Source: Pelagibacterium luteolum
Lineage (GTDB): Bacteria; Pseudomonadota; Alphaproteobacteria; Rhizobiales; Devosiaceae
Assembly (NCBI RefSeq): GCF_900100665.1
Contig: NZ_FNCS01000024.1
Location: 1 to 44,409 of the forward strand
Direction: 5' to 3'
DNA length: 44,409 nucleotides
The notes below the pieces were generated by a model. The model saw nothing but the letters and a program-made list of their open reading frames with translations, had not been told where the DNA came from and searched no databases. Below, piece after piece: positions 25,890 to 33,777 of the stretch; within the stretch, counting starts at the first letter, position 1; each line of letters starts with the position of its first letter. The position numbers and the translations under genes were made by a program.

Positions 25890-26981
25890 CTAAAGGCCTG
25901 CAGCTTTAGTCAAATTTACGCGGAACCGGTCCCGGCGCCGCTGGTAGCGACGCGTCATCTCGGCGGAGGCGTGGCCCAACTGCTTTTGTACATGGCGTTC
26001 TTCGACCTCGGCCGAAGACGCCAGGCCAGCGCGCAATGAATGGCCTGAAAACAGCCTTAAACGCCGATCTTCCGGTAAATCGCCGCGAATACCCGCCGCG
26101 AGCGCTGTCCGCTTTACAAGGCGTGCAACCTCCTGGCCATTGAGGCGCTCGGATCCGACTTTTTTGCCCTCGCCAGTGACCCGGCGAAACAGAGGGCCAT
26201 GCGCCACACGCCCAAATTTCTGCCAGGTTTCGAGCGCTTGCACTGGACACGTCGCGCTGGAGGATCCGCGGCCAATCTCGGCCTCACGCCATCCGGTCTT
26301 ACCCCTAAGGGTGACCAAGATACCTTTGTCGAAGCTTTCGATCCATCCGCGACTGTCCGTCGTTTGGTCGCGACCACAATCGAGACCCACAATCTCAGAC
26401 CGGCGCAATCCCCCGGCAAATCCAACAAGCAATATGGCGCGGTCACGCATCCCACGCAAAGACCCAGGGTCTAACGTGCCAACCATTGCAATCAGGTCTT
26501 CAGGCAAGATTGCTTCCTTCTGGCGGGCAGGGGCGCCATGGGTGTTGCGAATTCCCGCCATCACCGTAGCTATGTGGCGATCCTTACGATCTAAAGAGTG
26601 GCCGCGTTGGCGATAGTTCCAGCTCAGTGATGATAAGCGCCGCGCAATTGTCGCGACCGAGCTGGGTTTTTTATCTCTCGTCACCGCTCCTGATGCACAC
26701 GCGGTGATATAGAGCCCAACCACCTGCGGGTCAGGAGTGAGAGCGTCTAAGCCTTTTCTCCTGCACCAGCTGGCAAAGTGCTTCCAATCAGAGGCGTAAG
26801 CGCGGCGCGTATTGGGAGAACTCGCTGCCTCCACATACTCTCGAGCCCGGTCGGCGAGACCTGTCATATGAGAGGGCAGGGAGGGAGCTGTGGTCTCTTG
26901 TTCCGGCGCTGCGTTCACCACAGCCTCGGCATGGCCGATTAAGGGTAGCTGCGCCGGCGTTTTTGCGTCTTGAGAGCTCAT
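25890..26981 (-). CDS. Tyrosine recombinase/integrase
   Basis: A 363-residue site-specific recombinase. An N-terminal SAM-like arm-binding domain (about 40-150, YVEAASSPNTRRAYASDWKH) precedes the catalytic domain with all expected residues: R193 (GGLRRSE), K228 (RGKTG), H314 and R317 (GHSLRAGL), H337 (QLGHAS) and the nucleophile Y346 (TRRYQRR). It is divergent from the DUF1403-ScpB-like pair across a 205-base gap containing a 7-bp-arm inverted repeat. It may resolve plasmid multimers, as XerC/D-like enzymes do, rather than integrate DNA; no att sites were identified. Confidence 0.92.
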   Translation of the reverse strand: MSSQDAKTPAQLPLIGHAEAVVNAAPEQETTAPSLPSHMTGLADRAREYVEAASSPNTRRAYASDWKHFASWCRRKGLDALTPDPQVVGLYITACASGAVTRDKKPSSVATIARRLSSLSWNYRQRGHSLDRKDRHIATVMAGIRNTHGAPARQKEAILPEDLIAMVGTLDPGSLRGMRDRAILLVGFAGGLRRSEIVGLDCGRDQTTDSRGWIESFDKGILVTLRGKTGWREAEIGRGSSSATCPVQALETWQKFGRVAHGPLFRRVTGEGKKVGSERLNGQEVARLVKRTALAAGIRGDLPEDRRLRLFSGHSLRAGLASSAEVEERHVQKQLGHASAEMTRRYQRRRDRFRVNLTKAAGL

Positions 26982-27087
26982 AAACCACTTTTATCCAAGC
27001 CCTGTGGACGCGCGGAGCGCCCTGGAGCACGATGGTTGAGGATTTGCTCGACGAGAGCGTCAAATTCGAAGCTACTAACTAACGAAC

Positions 27088-27104
27088 GATAATGCAACAT
27101 TATC
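27088..27104. promoter_or_regulatory. Inverted repeat in the recombinase/DUF1403 divergent region
   Basis: GATAATG-CAA-CATTATC is a perfect 7-3-7 inverted repeat in an A+T-rich stretch, 107 bases upstream of the integrase start and 83 upstream of the DUF1403 gene. It could be an operator shared by both promoters, or a core site for the recombinase; a plausible -10 (TATAAA) lies just downstream, near 27155. Confidence 0.45.
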
Positions 27105-27186
27105 ATTCATTTTACATCGTCGACAGGCAGGGCGGTTTATGGTAATTTTATTGTTATAAAGCGCCGCGGCGTGGTAGCGTCCGACT

Positions 27187-28140
27187 ATGAATTTTTTAGG
27201 TGACGTCTCGATATCGGACATGCGGGTGGTGCCTAGGGTACCGGCGTGGGCGCGGCCACGCAGCGAAGCACAATCCGATGCCGACGCTGCCTATCTCGCC
27301 GGCGCAGCCTTGATTTCTCTTGATTATCTCGTGCGGGAAGCTCCGGCTTGGGCAGGCGTGTGGCGCATGCGGCTCGCCCTTAAATCGGTCGTAGCTGCAA
27401 GCCGACTGCTCAGGCGCGCAGATGCGGAAACCGATCTGCGCGATGCGCATGTGTTCCGGTCAGTTGGCGCTGACCCGGGACCTGCGGGAAAAGTGCTTTT
27501 GGCATGGCGGCGTCTCGCCAGTCGATCAGCGACACTGGACGAGGATGTGGTGCGTTCCATCGCCGAGCTGCTTGATCTGAAATGGGATGGCGCGCTCGCC
27601 GAAGTCCTCGCCAATGCTCAGGAAATGTATGGTTCTCAACGGTCGGCACCGACAATTGCCGCTGAGCTCGCAGCAAGTGCCTACAGGGCGCGACCCGATG
27701 CCGAACTCCTTGCGTATTGGTTGGCCGATGCGGTGCTAGCTCAGAAATTCCACTGGCCAGTGCCGATCCCTTTGCTGGCCGGACAGATTTTGTCGCCGGT
27801 ATTGCGGACTGGCAAATTGGGAAATCGAATTCGGCCGGGCGAAACGGGTTGGGGCAGGGCGGTGTTTACGGCCTACGCCCAAGCGGCGGCCGACGCGTGT
27901 GACCTGGGTATTGATCTCGACAAGCGGGCAGGGCGCCTTCTTGAAGTCGCACCACGCCTGCGAGCTAAGGGGTCGGCCCAGGTTGTGAAATTGTTACTTG
28001 AAGAGGATGGACTGCCGGCGTCCTGGTCTAGCGCAAAGCTTTCGGCCCGTGGCGCTCGGCGCCTCTTTGAACGCCTAGAGGAGTTGGGTGCGGTGCGCGA
28101 ACTCAGCGGCCGACCCACTTTCCGCATTTACGGGTTGTAG
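27187..28140 (+). CDS. DUF1403 family protein
   Basis: A 317-residue protein of the uncharacterised DUF1403 family, found mainly on rhizobial plasmids. It is soluble and mostly helical; recognisable are GAALISLDYLVREAPAWAGV, the DPGPAGKVLLAWRRLASR segment near residue 95, and the C-terminal winged-helix-like ARRLFERLEELGAVREL followed by RPTFRIYGL, which resembles Fic-associated DNA-binding tails. Two bases separate it from the ScpB-like gene, so the two are one operon. Function is unknown; context suggests a DNA-associated role in plasmid maintenance. Confidence 0.85.
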   Translation: MNFLGDVSISDMRVVPRVPAWARPRSEAQSDADAAYLAGAALISLDYLVREAPAWAGVWRMRLALKSVVAASRLLRRADAETDLRDAHVFRSVGADPGPAGKVLLAWRRLASRSATLDEDVVRSIAELLDLKWDGALAEVLANAQEMYGSQRSAPTIAAELAASAYRARPDAELLAYWLADAVLAQKFHWPVPIPLLAGQILSPVLRTGKLGNRIRPGETGWGRAVFTAYAQAAADACDLGIDLDKRAGRLLEVAPRLRAKGSAQVVKLLLEEDGLPASWSSAKLSARGARRLFERLEELGAVRELSGRPTFRIYGL

Positions 28141-28142
28141 TC

Positions 28143-28829
28143 ATGGCGAAACGCGCCAAGGGCGCTCATAGCGGTGCCTTTGATCCCGAACTCGCTGATC
28201 TGCCGCCCGAGGCTAGATGGCGGGAGTGGATGAACCGCGTTGAGGCTGTTCTGTTCGCCGCACCCCAACCCGTCGAGCGGTCGGCTCTGGTCCGCATAGT
28301 TGGCCGTAGCGCCAGCATAGACCTGCTCATCGATGATATTCGCGCCGAACTTGTCGGTAGACCGTACGATCTGGTCAATGTGGCCGGAGGCTGGCAGATG
28401 CGCACTCGGTCAGCGTATGCCGACGCTATAAAGGCATCAATGGCTTTACCTGAGCGCACGGTGGCTTTCACGCAAACCGAGCTTGTCGCGCTTGTGACGA
28501 TCGCCTATCACCAGCCCGTAACCAGGGCAGGCGTTTCTGAAATTCTCGGGTACGAAACGTCGCGCGATATCATAGGGGCACTGCGCGACAAGGACATGAT
28601 TACGGCGGGACCGCGCAGCCCGACGCCCGGCGCGCCGTTCACCTACGTGACGACCAAACGGTTCATGGAGCATTTCGGGCTCAACACGTTGCGAGACCTT
28701 CCTGACGTGGAAACGTTGGAAGATGCAGAGTTGCTAGGTTCTTCCAGCAAAACCGCAGCAGCAATGCCGATCGGATCAACGTCGCACTCCGATCTTTACG
28801 GACAGGACGAAGACGAAAGAATGTCATAG
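28143..28829 (+). CDS. ScpB-like (segregation and condensation) protein
   Basis: A 228-residue protein resembling ScpB, the winged-helix kleisin partner of SMC complexes. It has ADLPPEARWREWMNRVEAVL, AAPQPVERSALVRIVG, VAGGWQMRTR and ITAGPRSPTPGAPFTYVTTK, matching the tandem winged helices. No smc or scpA is present here, so it would work with the chromosomal complex or independently with DUF1403. The acidic C-terminal tail (GQDEDERMS) is unconserved. It begins 2 bases after the DUF1403 stop. Confidence 0.85.
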   Translation: MAKRAKGAHSGAFDPELADLPPEARWREWMNRVEAVLFAAPQPVERSALVRIVGRSASIDLLIDDIRAELVGRPYDLVNVAGGWQMRTRSAYADAIKASMALPERTVAFTQTELVALVTIAYHQPVTRAGVSEILGYETSRDIIGALRDKDMITAGPRSPTPGAPFTYVTTKRFMEHFGLNTLRDLPDVETLEDAELLGSSSKTAAAMPIGSTSHSDLYGQDEDERMS

Positions 28830-29266
28830 CGAAGGACTTATGATCGCGCAGGCAATCTAGCGTCACACAGACGAGATTATAAAAAGACTTTGGCATGGCG
28901 CTTCGCCCCTTAGAGTCGCGCTGATCTCAACTATGGCTTCTGGATCGACCCCGTGTTCCCAACCCCCATCGTTGCCAGCGTCGTGGCCGTTAAGTCTCCC
29001 GCCGTCCAGAAGCACTTTGACCCACCGTGATTGTGCGAGTGCCAGCTACTCTGCCCCAGCGTCGGGATTGGACTATGCAGCATTCGTGAGGCGATGCGAG
29101 TGCTCATCGATTTTTGGGACCTGCATAGAGCGCCAGAACTGATGCGCAGCCCCGCGATGGAGAGGGCTCTCGCTTTACGATCTGCCCACATCGCTTTTAT
29201 GACCCATTATGATGGGTTGTTTAAATGGGATGTCATTGCTATTGTGCCTGTATAAGGGGGCAATAG
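28830..29266. other. Intergenic region with hipA promoter/operator candidate
   Basis: No recognisable gene; short open frames show no family resemblance. Near the end, ACCCAT-TATG-ATGGGT (29203-29218) is a perfect 6-bp-arm inverted repeat, with a further ATGGGAT half-like copy at 29225, just before hipA. This arrangement suggests an autoregulatory operator for the HipA-HipB pair. Possible promoter hexamers are TTGTTT (about 29218) and TATTGT 17 bases later. Confidence 0.4.
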
Positions 29267-30607
29267 ATGAATCTGGATATCGAAATTTTCCTTGCCGATG
29301 AGTGGCATAGAGCTGCCAATCTCTTTGTCCATGAGCCCGCACTAGGGTATCGCGGGCCGGTGACGCTTGACTACGATCCGCAATATTTCTTGGACCATGC
29401 GTCGATCGATTACTCCCAAGGACATCCCGCCCGAGACATACGCGCGCTCTCAGTTCGTCTGCCCGTCGATCTAGCATCCCGTTATACCCAAAAATGGCCT
29501 CCGTTTCTGCTTGATCTCATTCCGCAGGGCCATGCTCGCAGGCAGCTGGCATTGGCGATGGGTTTGGAGGAAAACAGTAGAGCCGCGGATCTGCCGCTGC
29601 TGCTGCGTGCGAGCGGAAACACGATTGGAAATATCCGCATCGCCCAGGCAGAACAAGAAGAGCGGCAGCGGCTCGCTTCGTCGACACCGGTGGGCGTGAC
29701 TTGGGGCGAGATGCTGGAGCGAAGCGAGCGGTTCATGGAGGTGTTTGACCGCTTTATGATGATCGCCTCTGGATCAAGCGGCTTGCAAGGAGAGTGGCCA
29801 AAGGTGGCCATGACCCAATCGGCGGACGGGCTCTACTATCCAGACCCGATCGTGGCCGACGACCAGGCGATGGACCACGTTATCGTCAAACTGCTCCGTA
29901 GCGATAAGGCGACCGACCGCGACATTTTAAGACTTGAAGGATTGTATTCCTCCATTGCCGCTCAGATTGGGCTTAACGTAAAAAAAGCCGGTACTTATGC
30001 GCCGGGCGTTCTAATCGTGCCCAGATTTGACCGGAAAATCGTGAACGGTCGGACGATCCGTTTCGGTCAGGAGAGCATCGTTTCTGCTCTAGGTGTATCC
30101 GAATTTGGCTATGTCGGGACTCATGAGAGCTACATTGAGGTCATAAAGAGCGTTTCGACCGATCCTGACGCCGATGTCATCGAATACGTCTTACGCGATA
30201 TTGCTAATCTGGCTATGGGAAACACCGATAACCATGGTCGGAATACGGCCATCGAGAAGTATACGGATGGCACTGTGCGCTTGGCGCCCGTGTTTGACTT
30301 TGCGCCCATGCGTCTGGCTGACGAAACCATTGTCAGATCGACCAGGTGGGAGTGCATGAAATCAAGAGGGGGCGACACTTTACCGAACTGGCAAGTTGTG
30401 TGCGATGCTGTCTATCCCAACGACAAAGATCGTGCGGGCAAGCTGCTGGCGTCGCTAGTGGCATTCGGCGAGCGCCTCAATGAGGTGCCCAAACTTGTTG
30501 CATCGGAAACACGCGACATCGAGCCCAGCATTAGTCGAGCTTTGTCCAGGTTCGACGAGATCAGAAAGAGCCTGACTGTGAATTTGCCAACGCTGGTGAA
30601 AAGGTAA
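29267..30607 (+). CDS. HipA-type serine/threonine kinase toxin
   Basis: A 446-residue HipA-family kinase. It has the N-terminal HipA barrel (about 1-120), a SGSSGLQGEWPKV segment (168-180) corresponding to the flexible phosphorylation/P-loop region, a catalytic loop GNTDNHGRN (318-326) and the metal-binding Asp in APVFDFAPM (D344). HipA kinases inactivate aminoacyl-tRNA synthetases and induce dormancy. Both catalytic Asp positions are intact. Unlike classical hipBA, the toxin gene comes first and the antitoxin follows after 3 bases. The target cannot be predicted. Confidence 0.85.
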   Translation: MNLDIEIFLADEWHRAANLFVHEPALGYRGPVTLDYDPQYFLDHASIDYSQGHPARDIRALSVRLPVDLASRYTQKWPPFLLDLIPQGHARRQLALAMGLEENSRAADLPLLLRASGNTIGNIRIAQAEQEERQRLASSTPVGVTWGEMLERSERFMEVFDRFMMIASGSSGLQGEWPKVAMTQSADGLYYPDPIVADDQAMDHVIVKLLRSDKATDRDILRLEGLYSSIAAQIGLNVKKAGTYAPGVLIVPRFDRKIVNGRTIRFGQESIVSALGVSEFGYVGTHESYIEVIKSVSTDPDADVIEYVLRDIANLAMGNTDNHGRNTAIEKYTDGTVRLAPVFDFAPMRLADETIVRSTRWECMKSRGGDTLPNWQVVCDAVYPNDKDRAGKLLASLVAFGERLNEVPKLVASETRDIEPSISRALSRFDEIRKSLTVNLPTLVKR

Positions 30608-30610
30608 ATT

Positions 30611-30916
30611 ATGCCACGCTGGAAGATGCCCACCAAGGAAGAGACGCGCACGCTGCGCAGGGAGCTAGCGACACGTGCGCGCTCCGGCACGCTGCGCTTT
30701 CCCGATGCCGTGGGCGAGATCCGAAAGTCACTCGGGATGACCCAAGAACAATTCGGGACCATGCTGGGCATGAGCCGGCGCCAAGTTGCGGAAATCGAGA
30801 GTGGTCGCGCAAACCCGACATTGGAGACACTTTTGAAGATCGGAAAGCTGTTCGGCTTTACGGTCGGATATATCCCGGAAGAGGCAGCCGACGAGCATTC
30901 CGTTGCCAAGCAATAG
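30611..30916 (+). CDS. HipB-like XRE antitoxin/repressor
   Basis: A 101-residue protein with a central Xre/HTH_3 domain (IRKSLGMTQEQFGTMLGMSR, then RQVAEIESGRANPTLETLLK). It lies 3 bases after the HipA-type kinase and should neutralise it and repress the pair at the inverted repeat near 29203. The ATG gives MPRWKMPTKEETRTLRREL, an N-terminal extension longer than in E. coli HipB. The order kinase then antitoxin is inverted relative to E. coli. Confidence 0.8.
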   Translation: MPRWKMPTKEETRTLRRELATRARSGTLRFPDAVGEIRKSLGMTQEQFGTMLGMSRRQVAEIESGRANPTLETLLKIGKLFGFTVGYIPEEAADEHSVAKQ

Positions 30917-31654
30917 CTGTGAGCTGACAGGATATCGCGAGAGTTTCGACGACTATATGTTGGGTCGACCTCCGAAAGACGATGCGCTCACGCTTGCCCG
31001 CCGAAACAGTGGCCGCATGGGCTTTCTAGGTTCCGTTCCAGCATGACATTGCAAATGCGCCACCCACGCACTGCGATAAAATGGGGCGGCAGAGGCAATA
31101 GGCAGCGTCGTTCGATCGCGGCGCCTCCTCACTAACCTTCTTAGGTAAGCCGGACCAGTTCCCCCAAAGTCTAATGTAGGCCGATTAAGATACACCTGTT
31201 CTGCGGTCGTCACGCGTGCTTGATCGAATGAATTCGTATGCGCCTTTCCATGAGGCAGCAGTCACTTTTGCCTGCATCCTTTTGAGCAAGAGCTGACGCG
31301 GCGTTCGCGGACCGATTGTTGCATCATGTGGCGCGTCACCGGTCATCTCGGGCACCCGCGCCGTCGTGGAGCTGGGATGGAAAACCACGGCTCCACACCT
31401 TCACTTCGACCTCGTCCACGGCTCGCTTAACGAGAGGTCTTTGTAATTGTGTTGCTCAAATCCAGCGATCCCTTTGTTGGCATTATCGGTGACTTTGCAT
31501 CACCAGCCAGCGGGGGAACGGCATTTAGGCAGGCACCTCTTCCTTGAAATCTGCCAGCTCTCTTTTGGCCCCGTTTCCAGCACTTCGGAGATCCACAGTG
31601 TCGCATCCGAATTCGGTTTGATCCTTTTGGTGCTTTAGCCAAAGGAGCGTGTAA
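30917..31654. other. Long intergenic region
   Basis: About 740 bases without a recognisable gene on either strand; the open frames present are short and unconserved. The beginning holds an imperfect parS-like palindrome (30917-30930, about 11 of 14 bases matching the site at 22423). The end holds the AAAGGAG ribosome site of the DUF736 gene. It may contain remains of lost genes. Confidence 0.5.
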
Positions 31655-31996
31655 ATGACCAGCCGCACAAATTTTGTTCAGATCGATGCTAAGGGCCTGA
31701 CCGGAAATATCGCTTCAATTGCTTTCGATATCGATATCGTGGGAGAACCCGTCAGCAGCGAAAACGAAAACGCACCACGCTATAGACTTTTCACCCAAAG
31801 CCCTCGCGGTCGCCAAGTCGAGATCGGCGCCATTTGGGAGCGGCTCAATAGAGATGGGAAACCCTATTTTGCTCTCAATATCACGACAGGGCATGCCCGG
31901 TTTCACGCCAATTTGGGTCGCTATCCGGGCCAAGACGATGAAATGCTATACGCGGTGATCCCCAACGACCATTTCAACTTTGATCGCCGGACCTGA
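31655..31996 (+). CDS. DUF736 family protein
   Basis: A 113-residue protein of the DUF736 family, small single-domain proteins common on alphaproteobacterial plasmids and genomic islands, usually near conjugation genes. Typical features are GLTGNIASIAFDIDI, ENAPRYRLFTQSPRGRQVEI and GAIWERLNRDGKPYFALNI, followed by a NLGRYPGQDDEML tail. The ribosome site AAAGGAG precedes the ATG by 7 bases. Function is unknown; context near ardC and the tra genes suggests a leading-region role during plasmid entry. Confidence 0.8.
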   Translation: MTSRTNFVQIDAKGLTGNIASIAFDIDIVGEPVSSENENAPRYRLFTQSPRGRQVEIGAIWERLNRDGKPYFALNITTGHARFHANLGRYPGQDDEMLYAVIPNDHFNFDRRT

Positions 31997-32154
31997 GCAT
32001 TGAATCCGGGGGGCTACGACCCGTTCGTGGCCACGTTTTCTACCTAAAGCACGGACATGCCACGGTCTTGCCCAGCTAGGGCACGCTCGTTTCTTGGCTT
32101 TATGGCCGATGGACGAGCCTATCGGTCCCTATCCCTTCTGAAGGAAGAAATGTC

Positions 32155-32168
32155 AGCCCGTCCGGGCT
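32155..32168. terminator. GC-rich hairpin downstream of DUF736, possible terminator
   Basis: AGCCC-GTCC-GGGCT forms a 5-bp stem with a tetraloop, followed after three bases by TTTT on the plus strand. It is weak as a terminator because of the short stem, but it lies between DUF736 and the ardC leader and may end the DUF736 transcript. Confidence 0.35.
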
Positions 32169-32208
32169 GTCGTTTTCCGCTTTAAGTGGGGCCTGGCGTC
32201 CCCGTCCT

Positions 32209-32313
32209 CCGTCAAGACCAAGCCCTCCGGGCGCAGTCAGCGGTATCCCCGTCCTTCCGCACTCTGTTTGTGCAGGACGGGTGATCCCCCTCCGCTGACT
32301 GCGGTCTTGACGG
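32209..32313. repeat. Nested inverted repeat (105 bp) upstream of ardC
   Basis: Three successive complementary arm pairs fold onto one axis: CCGTCAAGACC (32209-32219) with GGTCTTGACGG (32303-32313); GCAGTCAGCGG (32233-32243) with CCGCTGACTGC (32292-32302); and CCCGTCCT (32248-32255) with AGGACGGG (32274-32281). An inner GCAC/GTGC pair closes the loop. A side hairpin GCCC-TCC-GGGC (32222-32232) interrupts the left strand. It ends 73 bases before the ardC start. Such a structure could be an RNA element or, in single-stranded DNA, a folded promoter or primosome site. Confidence 0.7.
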
Positions 32314-32386
32314 CGTCCCCCCGCTCATTGGCGCGGGCCTAGTCCGGTTGCATGCGCAACCGATTTCAAGACTGGGAGACAAGCCA

Positions 32387-33295
32387 ATGAACCCCGATAT
32401 CTACACACAAGTCACTGAACGGATCATCGCCGATCTCGAGCAAGGGCAACTGACATGGCAAAAGCCGTGGTCGGTTGGACACCGTGATAGCACCACCATG
32501 CGTCCGCTTCGCCATAACGGCACGTCCTATGGGGGCATCAATGTGCTGATGCTCTGGAGTGCGGCGATTAGGGGCGGGTATCAGTCCCCCTTCTGGATGA
32601 CGTTTAAACAGGCCCAGGATCTCGGTGGGCATGTGCGTCGGGGAGAGCGGGGGAGCCCAGTGGTTTATGCCAATACGATAACCAAATCTGAGCGGGGCGA
32701 GGATGGCGCAGAGCAAGAAAAGCGCTTTGGGTTTATGAAAGCCTACACCGTTTTCAATTGCGACCAGATAGAGGGACTCGATACTGACTTCTATGTTGGC
32801 ACCGAGCCAATTGGGCGTTCCAATAATGCTATTGCGCATGCCGACACTTTTATAAGCCAAACCGGTGCTAAAGTTTTCCATGGCGGCACGCGCGCATACT
32901 ATTGCAGCGCGACCGACCATATCCAGGTGCCCTATCGGGGGGCTTTTCGCTCTTCAGAAACCTATTATGCAACCCTGGCTCATGAACTGGTTCACTGGAC
33001 CAAACACCGCTCCCGGCTGGACAGAAATTTTGGCCAGACACGCAGGGGCGACCAGGCCTATGCCCGCGAGGAACTGGTTGCTGAACTCGGCGCTGCCTTT
33101 GTGTGTGCCGATCTTGGCCTCAACCCCCATCGCGACATCAACCATGCCGCATATATCCAGGCCTGGCTCAAGATTTTAAAACATGACAGGCGTGCTATCT
33201 TTACCGCTGCCGCTCACGCCCATCGCGCCGTTCAATATCTCCATGAGCAGGCACAAAAAGCGCCGTGCCATGGGCCAAGCTCCCCAGTCGCGTGA
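32387..33295 (+). CDS. ArdC-like antirestriction protein
   Basis: A 302-residue protein with an N-terminal ArdC single-stranded-DNA-binding domain (IYTQVTERIIADLEQGQLTW, GINVLMLWSAAIRGGYQSPF) and a C-terminal zincin-like metallopeptidase domain with HELVHW at residues 199-204 and a further acidic motif (EELVAELGAAF). ArdC proteins protect incoming plasmid DNA from host restriction. The ATG at 32387 is chosen after GGGAGA. Its neighbours (DUF736, tra genes, oriT) place it in what may be a leading region for transfer. Confidence 0.88.
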   Translation: MNPDIYTQVTERIIADLEQGQLTWQKPWSVGHRDSTTMRPLRHNGTSYGGINVLMLWSAAIRGGYQSPFWMTFKQAQDLGGHVRRGERGSPVVYANTITKSERGEDGAEQEKRFGFMKAYTVFNCDQIEGLDTDFYVGTEPIGRSNNAIAHADTFISQTGAKVFHGGTRAYYCSATDHIQVPYRGAFRSSETYYATLAHELVHWTKHRSRLDRNFGQTRRGDQAYAREELVAELGAAFVCADLGLNPHRDINHAAYIQAWLKILKHDRRAIFTAAAHAHRAVQYLHEQAQKAPCHGPSSPVA

Positions 33296-33406
33296 GACGT
33301 CGCGCGTAGGGTCCAATCGCGAGCAGACGTCGCACGGCTTACCGGGCCGCCACAGCGCAAAGCTGGGCGGCGCGGGTCAAATGGCCGCTCTAAGAGCAGA
33401 TCGCTT

Positions 33407-33649
33407 TCAATGCGGGACATATCCACGACCCATTTTCTTGCGTGCGAGAGAGGTGGAAAAAGCAAGGGCCGCAGACGGCTGATCAAAACATTGGCGTATT
33501 ATCCGACCCCTAGCGCCGATCCGTCCCCAGCGCCGCACAACGCAAAGATCGCCAAACATCGTGCGTTCAATCGATACAGCGTAGTACCGGGCGATGTTGC
33601 GCCCAGGCTCGCAACGTTCGGCGTAAAATGAATATGCGTGTGGCTCCAT
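33407..33649 (-). CDS. WGR domain protein
   Basis: An 80-residue protein consisting almost only of a WGR domain; the signature VVRRWGRIGARGR is central, followed by FDQPSAALAFSTSLARKKMG and ending GYVPH. WGR domains bind nucleic acids or mediate DNA-dependent interactions, as in PARPs. Such small WGR proteins often accompany traG on rhizobial plasmids. The ATG at 33649 is chosen by domain length; a 34-bp palindrome lies 43 bases upstream and may regulate it. Confidence 0.8.
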   Translation of the reverse strand: MEPHAYSFYAERCEPGRNIARYYAVSIERTMFGDLCVVRRWGRIGARGRIIRQCFDQPSAALAFSTSLARKKMGRGYVPH

Positions 33650-33691
33650 GGCCCTAAGAGTCGCGCCGGTACGCGTGTTCGTCCAACGACA

Positions 33692-33725
33692 AATGTGAAT
33701 CGTACCCACGGGTTCGATTCACATT
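33692..33725. promoter_or_regulatory. 34-bp near-perfect palindrome between traG and the WGR gene
   Basis: AATGTGAATCG (33692-33702) pairs with CGATTCACATT (33715-33725); inside, ACCC pairs with GGGT around a central AC, with single T:T mismatches flanking. It follows the traG stop and precedes the WGR start on the minus strand. No U tract follows, so an operator or folded transcript signal is likelier than a classic terminator. Confidence 0.6.
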
Positions 33726-33777
33726 GGTGATGATGGTCCCCTAAGCTCGAGGATCCAGTTTCCTTGGATCGCGTCCA

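Noticed and set aside
29031-29255. 74-codon plus-strand frame immediately upstream of hipA
   Set aside because: Not recognisable, no good ribosome site, and its end overlaps the putative hip operator/promoter.
30917-30930. Third parS-like palindrome after the HipB-like gene
   Set aside because: Only 11 of 14 positions match and its own symmetry is broken; too weak to list as a site.
31427-31642. 71-codon minus-strand frame in the long intergenic region
   Set aside because: No conserved motif, no convincing ribosome site, composition unlike neighbouring genes.
33708-33725. tRNA T-arm-like string GGGTTCGATTC inside the palindrome, as a possible tRNA end or att site
   Set aside because: The flanking bases do not form a T stem or acceptor stem; the match is explained by the palindrome.
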